DNA of 30,658 nucleotides from Chara braunii (GCA_003427395.1 BFEA01000048.1:2953082-2983739), one strand, 5' to 3'. Positions 19,055 through 29,530 are shown, counted from the first letter of the stretch. A program made the numbers and translations. Notes: generated by a model not told the origin, from the letters alone.

Positions 19055-19688
19055 AAAAAAACTTTAAAAAAGACAGAGGAGAGTGAATAAGGAGCACATG
19101 AAGATACGATAGAGCACAATACCCAGCCCATGTGTGTGAATTTGTGAAATTGTGAATGTTAAACACGTGTCGCTGTCCGGGAACAGATCATGATTCATGA
19201 GATCAAATCCTGATAGAATGATGGATAGGGGCTTCTGCCTTTGTTTCTTTTTTTCAAAAGATAGAGAAGGATGGTGGAGAAGGTGGAGGAAAAGATCGGA
19301 AGTGCGAAGGCAGAGGCGAAGAAGAAGTGTGCGGAGATGGAATGGAGATGTGGAAGGAGGTTGGAGACGATTCACACGAAGAAGAAGATGGTAATGGATG
19401 TGGCATGCCTATGTTTTTTTGGCCTGAGGAAGAAGACAGTGAGAGGGACGAAGGCGAAATTGCTGATGGATGGAGAGGTGCAAAGATATGAATGAACAGA
19501 AGAAGAGGAACTGATCAGGGATAGTGGCAAGAAGAAGAAGAAGAAGAAGAAGAAGAAGAAGAAGAAGAAGAAGAAGGAAAATAAGAAAAAAAAAGATGAT
19601 GAGGACTGGAGAATGACAATGGAACTCTTGTCCTGCACAAGAACCAGCTGCTGTTCAGAGGAGAGAAGAGAGAAATAAATAGCTCTCT
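18961..19688. other. Upstream intergenic stretch with poly-A run and (AAG)n repeat
   Basis: A 52-base A run at 19001-19052 and about fifteen GAA units at 19531-19575. The ORFs are purine-rich and carry no domain I recognise. This is the 5' side of PIN. Confidence 0.5.
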
Positions 19689-19748
19689 GGGTTGCTAAGG
19701 GGGTTGCTAAAGGGGTTGCTAAAGGGGTTGCTAAAGGGGTTGCTAAAG
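19689..19748. repeat. 12-base minisatellite, five copies
   Basis: GGGTTGCTAAAG is repeated five times exactly head to tail (first copy GGGTTGCTAAGG). The unit is a multiple of three and stays open on both strands, which creates spurious ORFs. Confidence 0.9.
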
Positions 19749-19889
19749 ACCCTGAAAAAGCCGCACCTTGCATCCACCTGCAGTAGGCAAGGCTATCTAT
19801 TTTCTCCTCTGGTAAGGTGCAATTCAGTGAAGGGACTGGCAGGACGAAAAAATTCCCTTTTAACAGATCCCAGCCTGGGACCCACTACA

Positions 19890-20170
19890 CCCCCTGGGCC
19901 CCTGGACCTCTGGAACTGGAAGCCTGTACATTGGAACTGGATCACCGGTAATCGACCCCTGCAACTGGATCTCTGGACTGGACCCCTGGAACTGGACCCC
20001 TGGAACGGGACCCCTGGAACTGGATCACCGGTAATCGACCCCTGCAACTGGATCTCTGGACCTGCAACCCTGTAGATGGACCCCTGGAACGGGACCCCTG
20101 GAACTGGAACCCTGGAACTGGAACCCTGGAGTGGGAACCCTGTAACTGGATCTCTGGAACTGGAACCCTG
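19890..20170. repeat. 14-base minisatellite (GGACCCCTGGAACT) with higher-order periodicity
   Basis: About twenty degenerate units. A larger block containing GGATCACCGGTAATCGACCC recurs about 83 bases apart (19939 and 20022), so short units have been amplified as a group. Confidence 0.85.
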
Positions 20171-20987
20171 CGTCAATGGGACAAACATAACATAACACAG
20201 CACAACGGAACATTGGAGCTATAGTCGTCACTTCACTGCGAGCGTGGCAGCTCTGACACGTCGATAATGGGGGGTTGCCGCCCTACCCCCGTAGGTGGGC
20301 CCTATATATGCCTGACCTGCCTGTCCTCTGTGAGGAAGACAGTCAGCACCGAACACTTGCCTATGATCATGTATCTCTGTCAATTATGGTTCCGCCAAAT
20401 CAACATGAATAACAGAAGCTTTCCAACCCAGATTCCAACCCATATTCCAACCAGGAAGGGGTATGGGTGCTATTAATCCTTAAACACTAATCCACATAAA
20501 TTGGTAGTGGGATCTTGCCCCTGGTGGTTAGCAATGTTTTTGTTACCCCCAGCCGGGCCCCCCCCCCACCACCCCCCCACCAAAAAAAACAAAAAAACAA
20601 AAAAAAAAAACGTTTTTGCCCATGTGCAACCAAAATGCCACCTGTTATGGGAGCCGCTGCTTGAAACAGTACCCATCATGGCATCTGAGGTGACTGTTTA
20701 TCTGAAAAATGGTCTACAGAGTAGGACTTGGAACATCGCCCTAAACCACTAGTACTTCCGAGGCACTTTTCTCTGCGGCAGGGAATGCCCTGTGCGCCAA
20801 AAAAAAAAAAAAAAACGCTCAGGCCGAGTGAATCGTCTTGTCTTAATGAAAAGTGTTGTGGGGAAGGGAGGCGATTGATGACCATTGATTATTTTTGACC
20901 ATTGATTATTAATATTCGTTGAGACAATTTCTGTGTGAGATACTTATCCATCATGATGCACAAAATGGTTACCTCATAAGCGGTCGC
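20171..20987. other. Intergenic stretch, no gene recognised
   Basis: It contains a C-run/A-rich segment (20558-20610), an isolated family-B-like end CTAAACCACTAGTACTTCCG (about 20741-20760) and an A run (20800-20816). No supported coding region. Confidence 0.4.
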
Positions 20988-21098
20988 CTACCGTCTTCAC
21001 CCGAATAGAACGCCCAGTCATTATAGCTGTATTTGGCACAACTTTCAGTCCAGATACGGCGATAATTACGGGGCGTTCTATTCGGGTGAAGATGGTAG
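20988..21098. mobile_element. Compact hairpin (111 bases) with 37-base inverted arms
   Basis: The left arm 20988-21024 (CTACCGTCTTCACCCGAATA then GAACGCCC) and right arm 21062-21098 (GGGCGTTC then TATTCGGGTGAAGATGGTAG) are inverted with three mismatches. The loop is 37 bases. Most likely a foldback MITE or its solo remnant. Confidence 0.75.
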
Positions 21099-21580
21099 TT
21101 GTGTATTTTCTTTGATAGCTTGTTTTTTACAAGATTGACCTCAATCTCAGGAGGGTTTGGCGGATTGTTGGGTTTCTGGCATTTCTGCACAGTTGGACTT
21201 GATCTTCGGACGGCCCGAGCCGCCCGACTATTGTATATTTATTTTGATCGATTGTTTTCTGATAGGTTGGACTTGATCTTAGAAGGGGTTGCCCAATCGA
21301 ATGATTGCTTGTTTTAGGTCACTTGTTTTCTAATCGACTGAGCTTGATTTTTTTTTTATTTTTTTTTCGCGCATCATGCAGGTGTCTTAGGGGTGGACCC
21401 CACAGGAAAAAGGATGGGAAAACCGTCCGGCCAAAAAAAAACGGGCAAAGAATTTTGGAACGCCGGAAAACAGTTTTGCGGGGACCCCACGGTGGAGGAC
21501 CAAATGCGCCGTGGAAACCCTTTGGAAATCAGTTGAGCCAATTGTTGCCTTTCTCCGTCGGCACTCATTTGTTTTGCTCT
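21099..21580. other. Degenerate repeats, no gene recognised
   Basis: Three loose repeats of TTGATnGnTTGTTTTnT followed by TTGAnCTTGAT (21110-21350), and paired GGACCCCAC modules (21405 and 21483). Confidence 0.4.
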
Positions 21581-23520
21581 TTTTTTTTTTTTTTTTTAAT
21601 AACAGAACCTCTTGGTTCTGGCTCCTACCATTCTGGGGAGCGACAGTCCGGTTCCTATTCCCCCGGCAAGTCAATATGGAATACATGGGAGACTCACGCA
21701 CGCTCCTCCTCATTATGCTGGGAGGCCCGAGTGGACGACATTGATTACTTCCCTGAAGAAGGATGTGCCACCCCTCACCCCTGCCTAAGTTAGCCTGTGC
21801 TACTTAATCTGCCTGGCTGTTGCCAATCTGTCTGACCCCAGTCCCGCTCCTCTCAGCTGTGATGCTGTCGGGTTGGTGTGTTACGCTAGAGCGGTCAGGG
21901 TCTCTTGAAATCTCTAACACCCTAAGCCCCGTTTGCCTTGTTTCTGTCGAAACCTTAAACCCTAAACCCTCATCTGTAATGCTGTGGTGCTTTACCCTTT
22001 CTTAGTTCCTAAAGCTGAAATATGTGCTGCTCTTTATATGACTCTGGACTCTAGACCCCTTCCTTTCTCCGTTTGGGCTGTGTGCCCTTCCTTTTGTTTT
22101 TTCTTTTTTTCAACAGACCCATAGGTTTCTGAAAGATTCCTAGTAGGTTCCGCGCTTTCTTAACTGGTTCTTATGGACGTACCAGTAAGGTGGGATCTAC
22201 TTCTGGGAAGTTTGGAGATTTGTGCTGGGGGTAACGTGTCGTGTCTCCGTTGCGTAAAGTGGATTCGGCCGTGAGATATTGAAGCTATTTTCCCTTCTCC
22301 TAGGACCTGTTTCGTAAAGGCTTCTGTAATTTTATCCTTGTTTTCTATGTTTTTTTTTCTGATATTTTCCTGGTGGTCTTTTTCCAGCGGCCTCTGTAGT
22401 CTACTTCTACTATCTGTAGTATCCCCTCCCACCCTTCTTGTGGCGTCATTGGTGTTTGATCGATTGTTTCTTGGCATCTGCGCTTCCAAATCGTCCATCT
22501 AGCAGCTCTTCTGAGTATGTGATTGAATATTGTCTCATAGATCTGCCCGTCAGGGGGAGTATGTAGACCTAGCAGAAGTACGACTGGGTCAGAGGGTAGG
22601 GGCTTGCCTGATATCCTTTGCCATAAGTCAGTTACCTTGGACCAGAGCTGTTTAGCTTTCTGACAACTCAGGAGGCAGTGTTCCACATCTTCTACCCTGC
22701 CTTGCTAACAGATTGCGCAGAGTTCCTTTAGGGGTGAGCGTGAGTGGAAGTTGCGTCTCTTATTTAGCCATTTATTTACTGGCAGTGCCAGGTGCGCCAA
22801 TAGCCATTGGAAGCTTCTTATTTTGGTGGATGTGCTGGCATTAATCTGACTGTCCTCAATGATCTGTATAATTCGATATGGGACGCTGGGCCTGGTTCCC
22901 AGCACGTGTTGCTCCCCACGAATAGACTGGAGCATTTGTTTAAAAAAAAAAAATAAAAAAAAATAAAAAAATCTGACTCCAAGATCATACTGTACTTGTA
23001 CGTTCTGCTGGTTGGTTGAATTGTGCTTCCCATCTTTGGCTAATTATTTGAGCTATGGGGCGGGATCTCATTCTTAGTGTGTGTAACCTAACTTCGTGGT
23101 GTATTCTAGTGTGTTAGTTCTTTTCTCGATTCTAAGTCTCCCTGTTCTTAGTTTCCATGCCCACTCTGTTGGATCTAGTTCTAGGTCTGCTATATTGGTT
23201 TGGGGGCTGTAGATCCGGAGTTCTCCGGTCTCCACTACTCTTAGTTTCCACAGTGTGTGTTCTAGTAGGGTTACTTCTCCTGTAGGATTGTTAGCAAGAG
23301 GCTTGTAGTTGCTCCTGGCTTCTCCACCGTATAAATGTCGCAGGTTAGCCAGTTGTGTCTAGGGCCTTCTCTAGTGCAGAAGAGGTAGGCCAAGGTGGGG
23401 GGGTTATCTGTCTTTCTTGTTGCCCATTCCCCTGGTTTCCAGACGATTGGACCTTTTAGTAACTCTGATCATTTTTATGGAACTGAACTTGTGATCCGGC
23501 TCAAGTTTTCTTGCAAATTT
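21580..23520 (-). pseudogene. LINE 3' half with zinc-binding domain and poly-A end, split by a SINE-like insert
   Basis: The minus-strand reading gives KIRSFQWLLAHLALPVNKWL (around 22800), LCAIC, a stop at a probable Gln, then EDVEHCLLSCQKAKQLW (around 22670), the zf-RVT pattern of LINE ORF2. Then come IWKRRCQ and a basic tail to about 22160. A non-coding stretch follows, ending at a T run (21582-21598), that is an A tail in LINE sense, which suggests the true 3' end. Upstream, 22972-23520 appears to be further LINE sequence, but I could not read motifs there. The short repeat at 22880-22971 interrupts it. Confidence 0.75.
22862..22975 (+). mobile_element. Short SINE-like repeat with two stem-loops, copy inserted in a LINE
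   Basis: The core begins GGGACGCTGGGCCTGGTT (22880) and continues CCCAGCACGTGTTGCTCC and CACGAATAGACTGGAGC, with an A-rich tail to 22971. ATCTG occurs before (22862-22866) and after (22971-22975), a possible short target duplication. It splits the zf-RVT coding region of the minus-strand LINE and is therefore younger than it. Confidence 0.75.
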
Positions 23521-24871
23521 TGACAGCCCTTGATTTTTTTTTTTCAGACTGTAAACGGTTTATCCAGCATATGGGTACGCCAGCCGGGTTAGATCACCCG
23601 AGGAATAAAGTACACTTAAAAAGTTGCAGTCTTTGGGTTTAACAAAGACATATGTGACAGGAGGAGGGTCGTGGAAAACTGCGCTAGCGCTTCGCGACCC
23701 GCGGTCAGCAAGGACTGCCCGCCAGGTATCGCGCTCGTGCCACGAGGACATCCGGTCCTCTGGGCCTTGAGCACCGACGTGCCCCGGTCGTCTTGACCGG
23801 TGTGGCGACGCCACGTGGACCATGTTGTGTGCGCTGCCGCCACGCGCAGACATCGCGAACACTGCGGAGGTGGAGAAGAGACATCGTGAACACCGCGGAG
23901 GAGGAGAAGGGGGGATGGCGACGACGCAACTACTGCGTATGTAAATACAGAGGGACGGCGACGAGGACACAAGGAGGGCGTGACGAGAGGAGCTCAGGTG
24001 AGTGACATCGGAAGCTGGCCACACGAGATATGCAAGGCGGCCACGCAGCTGCAACGAGGCGAGAGGTGTCGACCACAGGAGCTCAAGCGTGTGACATCAG
24101 ATGCTGACCACACGAGAGGTGCAAGGTGGCTATGGGGAAACAACGGTGCTGATGAGCTAAGGGTGCAAATCGGCAAACCTGCACTGAGGCTATTGAAACT
24201 GACGCCTAAGCACTCTTGCGAGGACGCACGAATGAGGGGATTACGTGCTGCCACGTGTCGGGGTGACAGGAAAGGTGGGCATCAGGAACGGGCGGGGGTC
24301 ACCAAGATCGCGCCGGCTCACGACCGTGTCACAGAAGGGCGACTACGGGAGTGAATCAGTGGGGGGTCGGGTTGGTGGACATCGGAGGCGGGAGAAGTGT
24401 TGGGGAGTGACACCACTGCCGGTGGGGATGGAAATGGTTTGGGATTGGCGGGGGTAAGACCGCAATCTCGAGATCACAGGGCGGACTTTGACCCTGTACA
24501 GGGTTGCAGCGTACGGGACGCGGGGCGGTTGTCGGGTGCAAACCACAGGAACACGGTGACGGAGAAAACAGACGGCAGAGACGCAGCTGCGGGGACATCT
24601 ACAAAGATCATCGGAGTGCGGGACTCTTGCTTGCGACGAGGAACTCACTTCTCCAATCACTTGGCGGCTTGCACCCTCGTTGCCACCTCGCTGACACCCT
24701 CTCCCCCGCTGATGCCCCTTCCCTCGCCCCCATCAACCCCCAACTTGCAACCGGCAGGACATCCTTCTGCTCCCCCCGACCTGTTCCCGTGCTTTGCTTG
24801 ATCCTCTCTCCCCCTGCCTCCCTCAGCCCCTCCCCTCCCCCCCCCCACTTCCCCTTTGCCTGTCCCCTTGT
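23521..24871. other. GC-rich stretch with direct repeats, no supported gene
   Basis: Contains 31-base direct repeats at 23850-23880 and 23881-23911 (ACATCGCGAACACTGCGGAG.. versus ACATCGTGAACACCGCGGAG..) and about 89-base direct repeats at 23988-24076 and 24077-24165 (GAGCTCAGGTGAGTGACATC versus GAGCTCAAGCGTGTGACATC, each with GACCACACGAGA or GGCCACACGAGA). ORFs on both strands are long because of base composition; none shows a domain. Positions 24660-24870 are C-rich and may already belong to the retrotransposon leader. Confidence 0.5.
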
Positions 24872-25241
24872 GAACGATTGGGTCTGCCCTCCATCACTCA
24901 AAGGCCCGCAAACCACCTTCGTCTTTCTCCGTTTCTCACGGATCGGATCGGGCAGACGGCTAATCATAGAAAGCCAAGCAATACCGCCTCCCGTCGCCTC
25001 GCCTTGCCCGGATCAGACAGACCGCTGTTCGCAGAAAGACAAGCAATACCGCCTCCGAATGATTGGGTCTGCCCTCCATCACTCAAAGGCCCGCTAACCA
25101 CCTTCGTCTTTCCCCGTTTCTCACGGATCGGATCGGACAGACCGCTAATCGTAGAAAGACAAGCAATACCACCTCCCATCGCCTCGCCTTGCCCGGATCA
25201 GACAGACCGCTGTTCGCAGAAAGACAAGCAATACCGCCTCC
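24872..25241 (+). promoter_or_regulatory. Two 185-base direct repeats upstream of retrotransposon ORF1
   Basis: Unit 1 starts GAACGATTGGGTCTGCCC (24872) and unit 2 starts GAATGATTGGGTCTGCCC (25057). They run nearly identically through TTTCTCACGGATCGGATCGG and CTTGCCCGGATCAGACAGAC. Each unit itself holds two diverged copies of a 60-65-base segment ending AGAAAGACAAGCAATACCGC. The position just before the ORF1 ATG resembles the monomer arrays that act as promoters in some LINE 5' leaders; the promoter role is inferred. Confidence 0.7.
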
Positions 25242-25306
25242 CCTCGCCTCGCCTCACCCTCATCCACATCACCCTCCATCGACCGCCCATGCTTGATTAA
25301 CGCCCG

Positions 25307-26663
25307 ATGGACGCGATCAAAAATGGGGCTGAACAGATGCCCCATCGACCACCTCCACAAGAACAAACTCGGCAAAATCATGACCCCCGACCGCAACGAC
25401 AGGAGGACAATGATACCCCCGTTCGACACAACGAGGGCTCGACTTTACAAACACGTACCACAGATGCATGGAAAGAGGAACGGCCACCTGCAGCGGGTGG
25501 AAGAGGGCCCGCACGACAACAAGACGCCCGACCGATTCAATCAAAAGACAGGGATACTTGGAAAGAAAAAGTGGCACCCAAAGGAGGTGGGGGAATTGCT
25601 ACTACACCTCCAACCTTCTCGATGGAGCGCGCGCGCAAACCGCCGCCCCAATTGCTCCGAGCACTCTCAGCGCCGGGTCAGGCGGACACGGGGAGAACGT
25701 CCGCCCTGGCCTCTATGGCTCCCCTCAAAAGCCACCTCATACAACAACTGTATGTGGCGCCGGAGCGCAAATTCCAAGTCAAACAGGGCTACATATATCC
25801 GCATTCGATCTTCTCACCCCAGGCCCGGGCGACCAGAGATGGGATCTACACACATAGGGCGGTGCAATTTTGTTTTCAACCTATCCACTGGTCGATCTCG
25901 GTCAATGAGAAGGTTAAATGGATCACGAAAAAGCTGGAGAGAATAAAGCCCGATCGGCAGTTGGTTCAGGATCACTTCCTTATTGAGGTAGATAGTCCCG
26001 ACTGCATTACGGTCGTCGCCCTCTATCCGGCAGACAAACACCTGATTCTGAGAAACAATCGAATGCAGTTTAGAGGCAAGCATGTGAAACTCTCCACGTG
26101 GGCCCCAGTTGATCCACAATCTGCCGACGAGAGAAGAGAATACCTGATGAGATCGAACTTTTGGGTGGAATTTCGATTTGCGCCGCTGTGTGCAAGGAGC
26201 CATCCTTGCTGATTTGGAGGACATTGCACGGGTTAAAGGCTACATCACAGACCTGCCCCACTTTCTCGGCAAGAGAGACGATTCGCTATTGGTTGCAGTG
26301 GAATGGGACCCGAAGTACCCCTTCCCCCTTAATGAGGAATGGAGGTACTCACACGGAGATAAGGAGTTTTCAGTCCTGGTCAGCCATACCAAAGACCCGT
26401 GGTGCTATACGTGCAAGCACAAAGGGCACCTCTGCACAGACAACGAATGTCCAAAAAATGAGCGCAAGTCAAAAATCAAAGGTCTCGTTACTCCGCACCC
26501 GGACGATAAGGAGAGATGGTACCCGAAGGAGAAGAACCTCCAGGGCTGGATGTTCAGAGCATACGCAGATGGTCGCCCGGGCCAATGGATATGGCAGGGG
26601 AAGGGCAAACCCACAGCATCCCCATCAGGGGCCGAGCTGGTGATCCCTGCAGACCATAAATAG
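25307..26663 (+). pseudogene. Non-LTR retrotransposon ORF1, N-terminal part: DUF4283-like domain and zinc knuckle
   Basis: The ATG at 25307 (CCCGATGG) follows the direct repeats and opens a frame to about 26170. One frameshift is needed near 26165-26185, after which the next frame continues to a TAG at 26661. After about 140 disordered, Pro/Arg/Gln-rich residues, a folded part shows VKWITKKLERI, LILRNNRMQFRGKHVKLSTW and WVEFRFAPL, then ADLEDIARVKGYI and VAVEWDPKYPFP. This matches the DUF4283-like nucleic-acid-binding region of plant LINE ORF1. It ends in a Cys/His cluster CYTCKHKGHLCTDNEC (26403-26450), an atypical zinc knuckle (CxxC, four residues, H, then C after one or six). The product would bind element RNA. 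The TAG after Asp-His-Lys is followed at once by good open frame, suggesting a former CAG. Confidence 0.82.
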
Positions 26664-27431
26664 AAAGGCAGCCAACAGGAAACCCCGGGGTCGGACAAAA
26701 ATCGGAACAGCAACCAGCAGGAAATTGCTGATGGGAGAAGCAAACACAGTCAGGAAACTGGCGGGGGAGGGGTCAAACAAAACAAACCACCCGCACTACA
26801 CGATCGCCCGGCTGGGTCTTCCAAATCGGCGGTAGCCTCGCCTCCACGAACCTATAAGCTCAAAGCCATGAAAACGCAGGGTGAGGACAGACACCTCCAA
26901 AGACCGAAGGAAGAACCAACCTCCGACAAACAGAAGACCCTGGAGGCCGCCCAAAAGCCTGATTCCTCCTTGGCTACCACTCTGCCTGGGCAGCAAGCGA
27001 TAGAGACCCTCTCGGCTGCGATTGACGGGACAGTCAACAGACACCCGCCCGTGGGAACGGACGGAGCTACTCCACAGCACCAGCCTGGGGGGACTGCAAA
27101 GACGACTGAAGCGGCTGGGGATACCCGAACGGACCAATCGCCCCCACAGCAGCAGCCCATGCACCCCGGACAGGAGGAGAGACATCACAGAAGTCGGATG
27201 GAAGAGCCAACCGCCGGCAAGCAGAAGGCCCAGGAGCACTCTCCCCAGGGGGGGACATGCAAGGCAACAGATGGACGCAGGCAAGAGACGAGCGTTGACC
27301 CTCAACACTCGGGTTGCCCCATGACAATAAAACCCGCTCAAAAGCCTGAATCCTCCCTAGCTGCTACCCGACTTCTGCAGCAAGAACTGGGGACCTGGGG
27401 ACCCCCCCGCCCAAAAATGACGGGGCAATGA
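26664..27431 (+). pseudogene. ORF1 continuation: Pro/Gln/Lys-rich linker with an internal repeat
   Basis: The same frame as the zinc-knuckle segment continues past the TAG (KGSQQETPGSDKN onwards) and stays open to a TGA at 27429. Composition is Gln, Pro, Thr and Lys rich and probably disordered. Two blocks repeat: EEPTSDKQKTLEAAQKPDSS (about 26910) and EEPTAGKQK (about 27200), with AQKPESSLAATRLLQQ near the end. No enzyme motif. The next ORF begins in the overlapping ATGA at 27428-27431, either a reinitiation site or a chance result of a frameshift in the C run at 27402-27408. Confidence 0.6.
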
Positions 27432-28138
27432 ACAAACACCACACTCCCTCCCAACCCGGCGAAGGGGAACCACAGCATCAAAGCCCCGGGGCACAGGGCA
27501 GGGAACCCGCAGCGCCTGCTTGCAACCCGGAGACAGACCGCCCAACACAAGCAACTAAAAAGGCCCAATGCAAGGGGGGTCTACCAAAGGAGGAAGCCGG
27601 CAAGGGGATCAAGCCTCGGGAGGTATGGCTTAAAGCCAACACCTTGCTAACTAAGCTAAAAGACTTTGCCTTTCCCCACCCCCAGGAAACGCTGCCACTC
27701 CAACGCGGGCGACAGGAACTGAAGAGTGACACCCAGGGTGGGGAGGCTGGAGTGCAGGAGCCCCGGCAGGAGATGGACCACCAACGACACACGCATGCCT
27801 ATCCGCCGGACCCGGGCCGGCCGCCTGCGAAGATGGTGATCTCTCAGGTCACAGGGGAAGCCAAATTCCTGCCTTCCGATTCACCCGGGAAGCCGCAGGA
27901 GGAAAGACAGCGAATCCGGAGACTGGAACTTGAATATGATGAGGTGGCTAGGCACCAGCCCCGACGAATGCAAGAGACCGGGACAAAGGACCTGTCCACG
28001 GACCAACAACAAACCCGGCCGCCACCGCCGGCGCATCAAGAGCCACAGCGACATCCACAGCAACGGCCGGAGCTACACATGGGGTCGCAGCCGCAAAATG
28101 AGCCAACCCTGCAAGACCACCTCCAACCCCAGAAGTGA
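27428..28138 (+). pseudogene. ORF1 continuation: basic, Gln/Pro-rich segment
   Basis: Open frame of 236 codons starting at ATG 27428. It has a more structured-looking patch around REVWLKANTLLTKLKDFAF (about 27617-27675) and a charged helix EERQRIRRLELEYDEVARHQ (about 27899-27958); the remainder is Gln/Pro/Arg rich. It ends at a TGA (28136-28138) from which the next frame carries straight on, so a CCCC-run frameshift near 28127 is likely. Function not recognised; probably part of the same polyprotein-like ORF1. Confidence 0.5.
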
Positions 28139-29092
28139 AACATCAGCTGGACCTACAACCCCAACCACAAACAACGCAGTCAATGCAAATGCAGCAAGGG
28201 GAGCCTGTGCACTCTCCACAACACCTACTACAAACGGTCCTGCCATCGCAGCACCAACAATGTGATCTGCCACAACACATGGAGCAACAGCTGATGTCAC
28301 AACAACCGCAACAAATGGCCCAACAGGAACAAATGCTGACACGACAACAACATCAACAACTACACCAGCAGCAACAACAACACCGCCACCCTCTCCTGCA
28401 TGAACAGCTGCAAACACAGGATCGGACGAGGGCGACCAACCCGCATGAACAGCTGCAAACACAGGACCAGATGTGGGAGACCAGCCTGCACCCGCAACCA
28501 CAGGTACACCTCCAGCAACAACAACACCTTACAGCGCTGCAACATCTTCAAGGTGCACCCCAGGACCCGCATCACCAGCCAGCACAACACCACGCAGGGC
28601 ATCAACCTGAACAGCAGCAACTATTAGAGGCAGGCATGATGCAGCAACAACAACAACATATGCTACCATTGCAGCTGATTGTGCAAAACGGGGCGCAAAT
28701 GGCAACACGCGAACTGGAACGGGCGGAACAGCTGCGTGCAGGGATGATGCAGCAACAACAACAACAGCTGCTACCACTGCAGCAGATTGTGCAAAACGGG
28801 ACGCAAATGGCAACACACGAACTGGAACGGCAACGAACAGAGTGTGCGGACCAGCTGCGTTTCCTCCTGCAAGCACAGATGGCGCAGTATCACCACCAAC
28901 AACACCAACAAAGAGCGCTGCACCAGCATCAAATACTGCAACATCTACTGCTGCCAGCAGGAGCTCATCTTGCAACAACAGCAGCAGCAGCTACAGTTGT
29001 TCTGGCAGCATGAGATGGAGACGCAAAGACAGCAACAAAAGTGCCTCCCTCTACACTGCCCCCAAATAGCTGCACCTGACCACCCGCCCTAA
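28135..29092 (+). pseudogene. ORF1 continuation: Gln/His-rich region with duplicated helical unit
   Basis: From 28135 the frame reads a Gln/His-rich chain to about 28955. There the coding signal moves one frame (QQELILQQQQQQLQLFWQHE and METQRQQQ) to a TAA at 29090. Two direct protein repeats are visible: HEQLQTQD twice (28408 and 28444), and a 37-residue unit beginning AGMMQQQQQ with LIVQNGAQMATRELER / QIVQNGTQMATHELER (28630-28737 and 28738-28860). The heptad-like Leu/Gln pattern suggests a coiled coil that could multimerise, as in ORF1 proteins. No separate start codon: 28135 is GTG. Confidence 0.5.
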
Positions 29093-29530
29093 CAGACGGA
29101 AGCACAAACGGCACAAGCTATGGACACCTCGGCCCCGGACGAGGTGCAACAGCCAACGCAGCTCCGCAGTCTGGAAGCGGGCCAGGGAGAAGATGACACT
29201 GACATGACCCAGGCTGGGGCCTGTTTGGAAGTGGGCCAGGGGGGAGAGGACACTGAGATGACCCAGGCTGTGCCTCCGTCACTGATACCTCCAGACAGCC
29301 CTCCCCCCCCCCTCCCCCGCTGACACACGACAAAAAGTTAAACAAAAACTAGCATTCCTGACTGAATGGACGCTGACTAAAATCTTCTCTATGGCGGAGG
29401 AGGGGTCACAGAGCAAACTGACCTCTAAGTACTGGGCCCAGGCTAAGGAGGTCCTCATGTTTACCCCGCGAGTGCTGGCCACGGTGGAAAATACAGCATT
29501 GTTCAGGCTATCGATTGTATGGACGTAGGA
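29093..29530 (+). pseudogene. ORF1 continuation: acidic repeat and helical segment, frameshifted at a C run
   Basis: After the TAA, the same frame gives QTEAQTAQAMDTSAPDEV and two acidic repeats (GQGEDDTDMTQAG and GQGGEDTEMTQAV), ending in Pro at the C run 29303-29318. The coding signal then moves to the third frame: KVKQKLAFLTEWTLTKIFSM, SKLTSKYWAQAKEVLMFTPR and TALFRLSIV up to about 29518, with a stop at 29528. The next segment continues in the frame used before, so this is one reading frame disturbed by a minus/plus pair of indels. Confidence 0.5.

Noticed and set aside
21952-21970. Telomere-like AAACCCT units
   Set aside because: Only about two and a half units within decayed LINE sequence; too short to be a telomere or meaningful interstitial array.
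23560-24054. 164-codon minus-strand ORF in GC-rich sequence
   Set aside because: It overlaps direct repeats, similarly long ORFs exist in other frames, and there is no recognisable domain.
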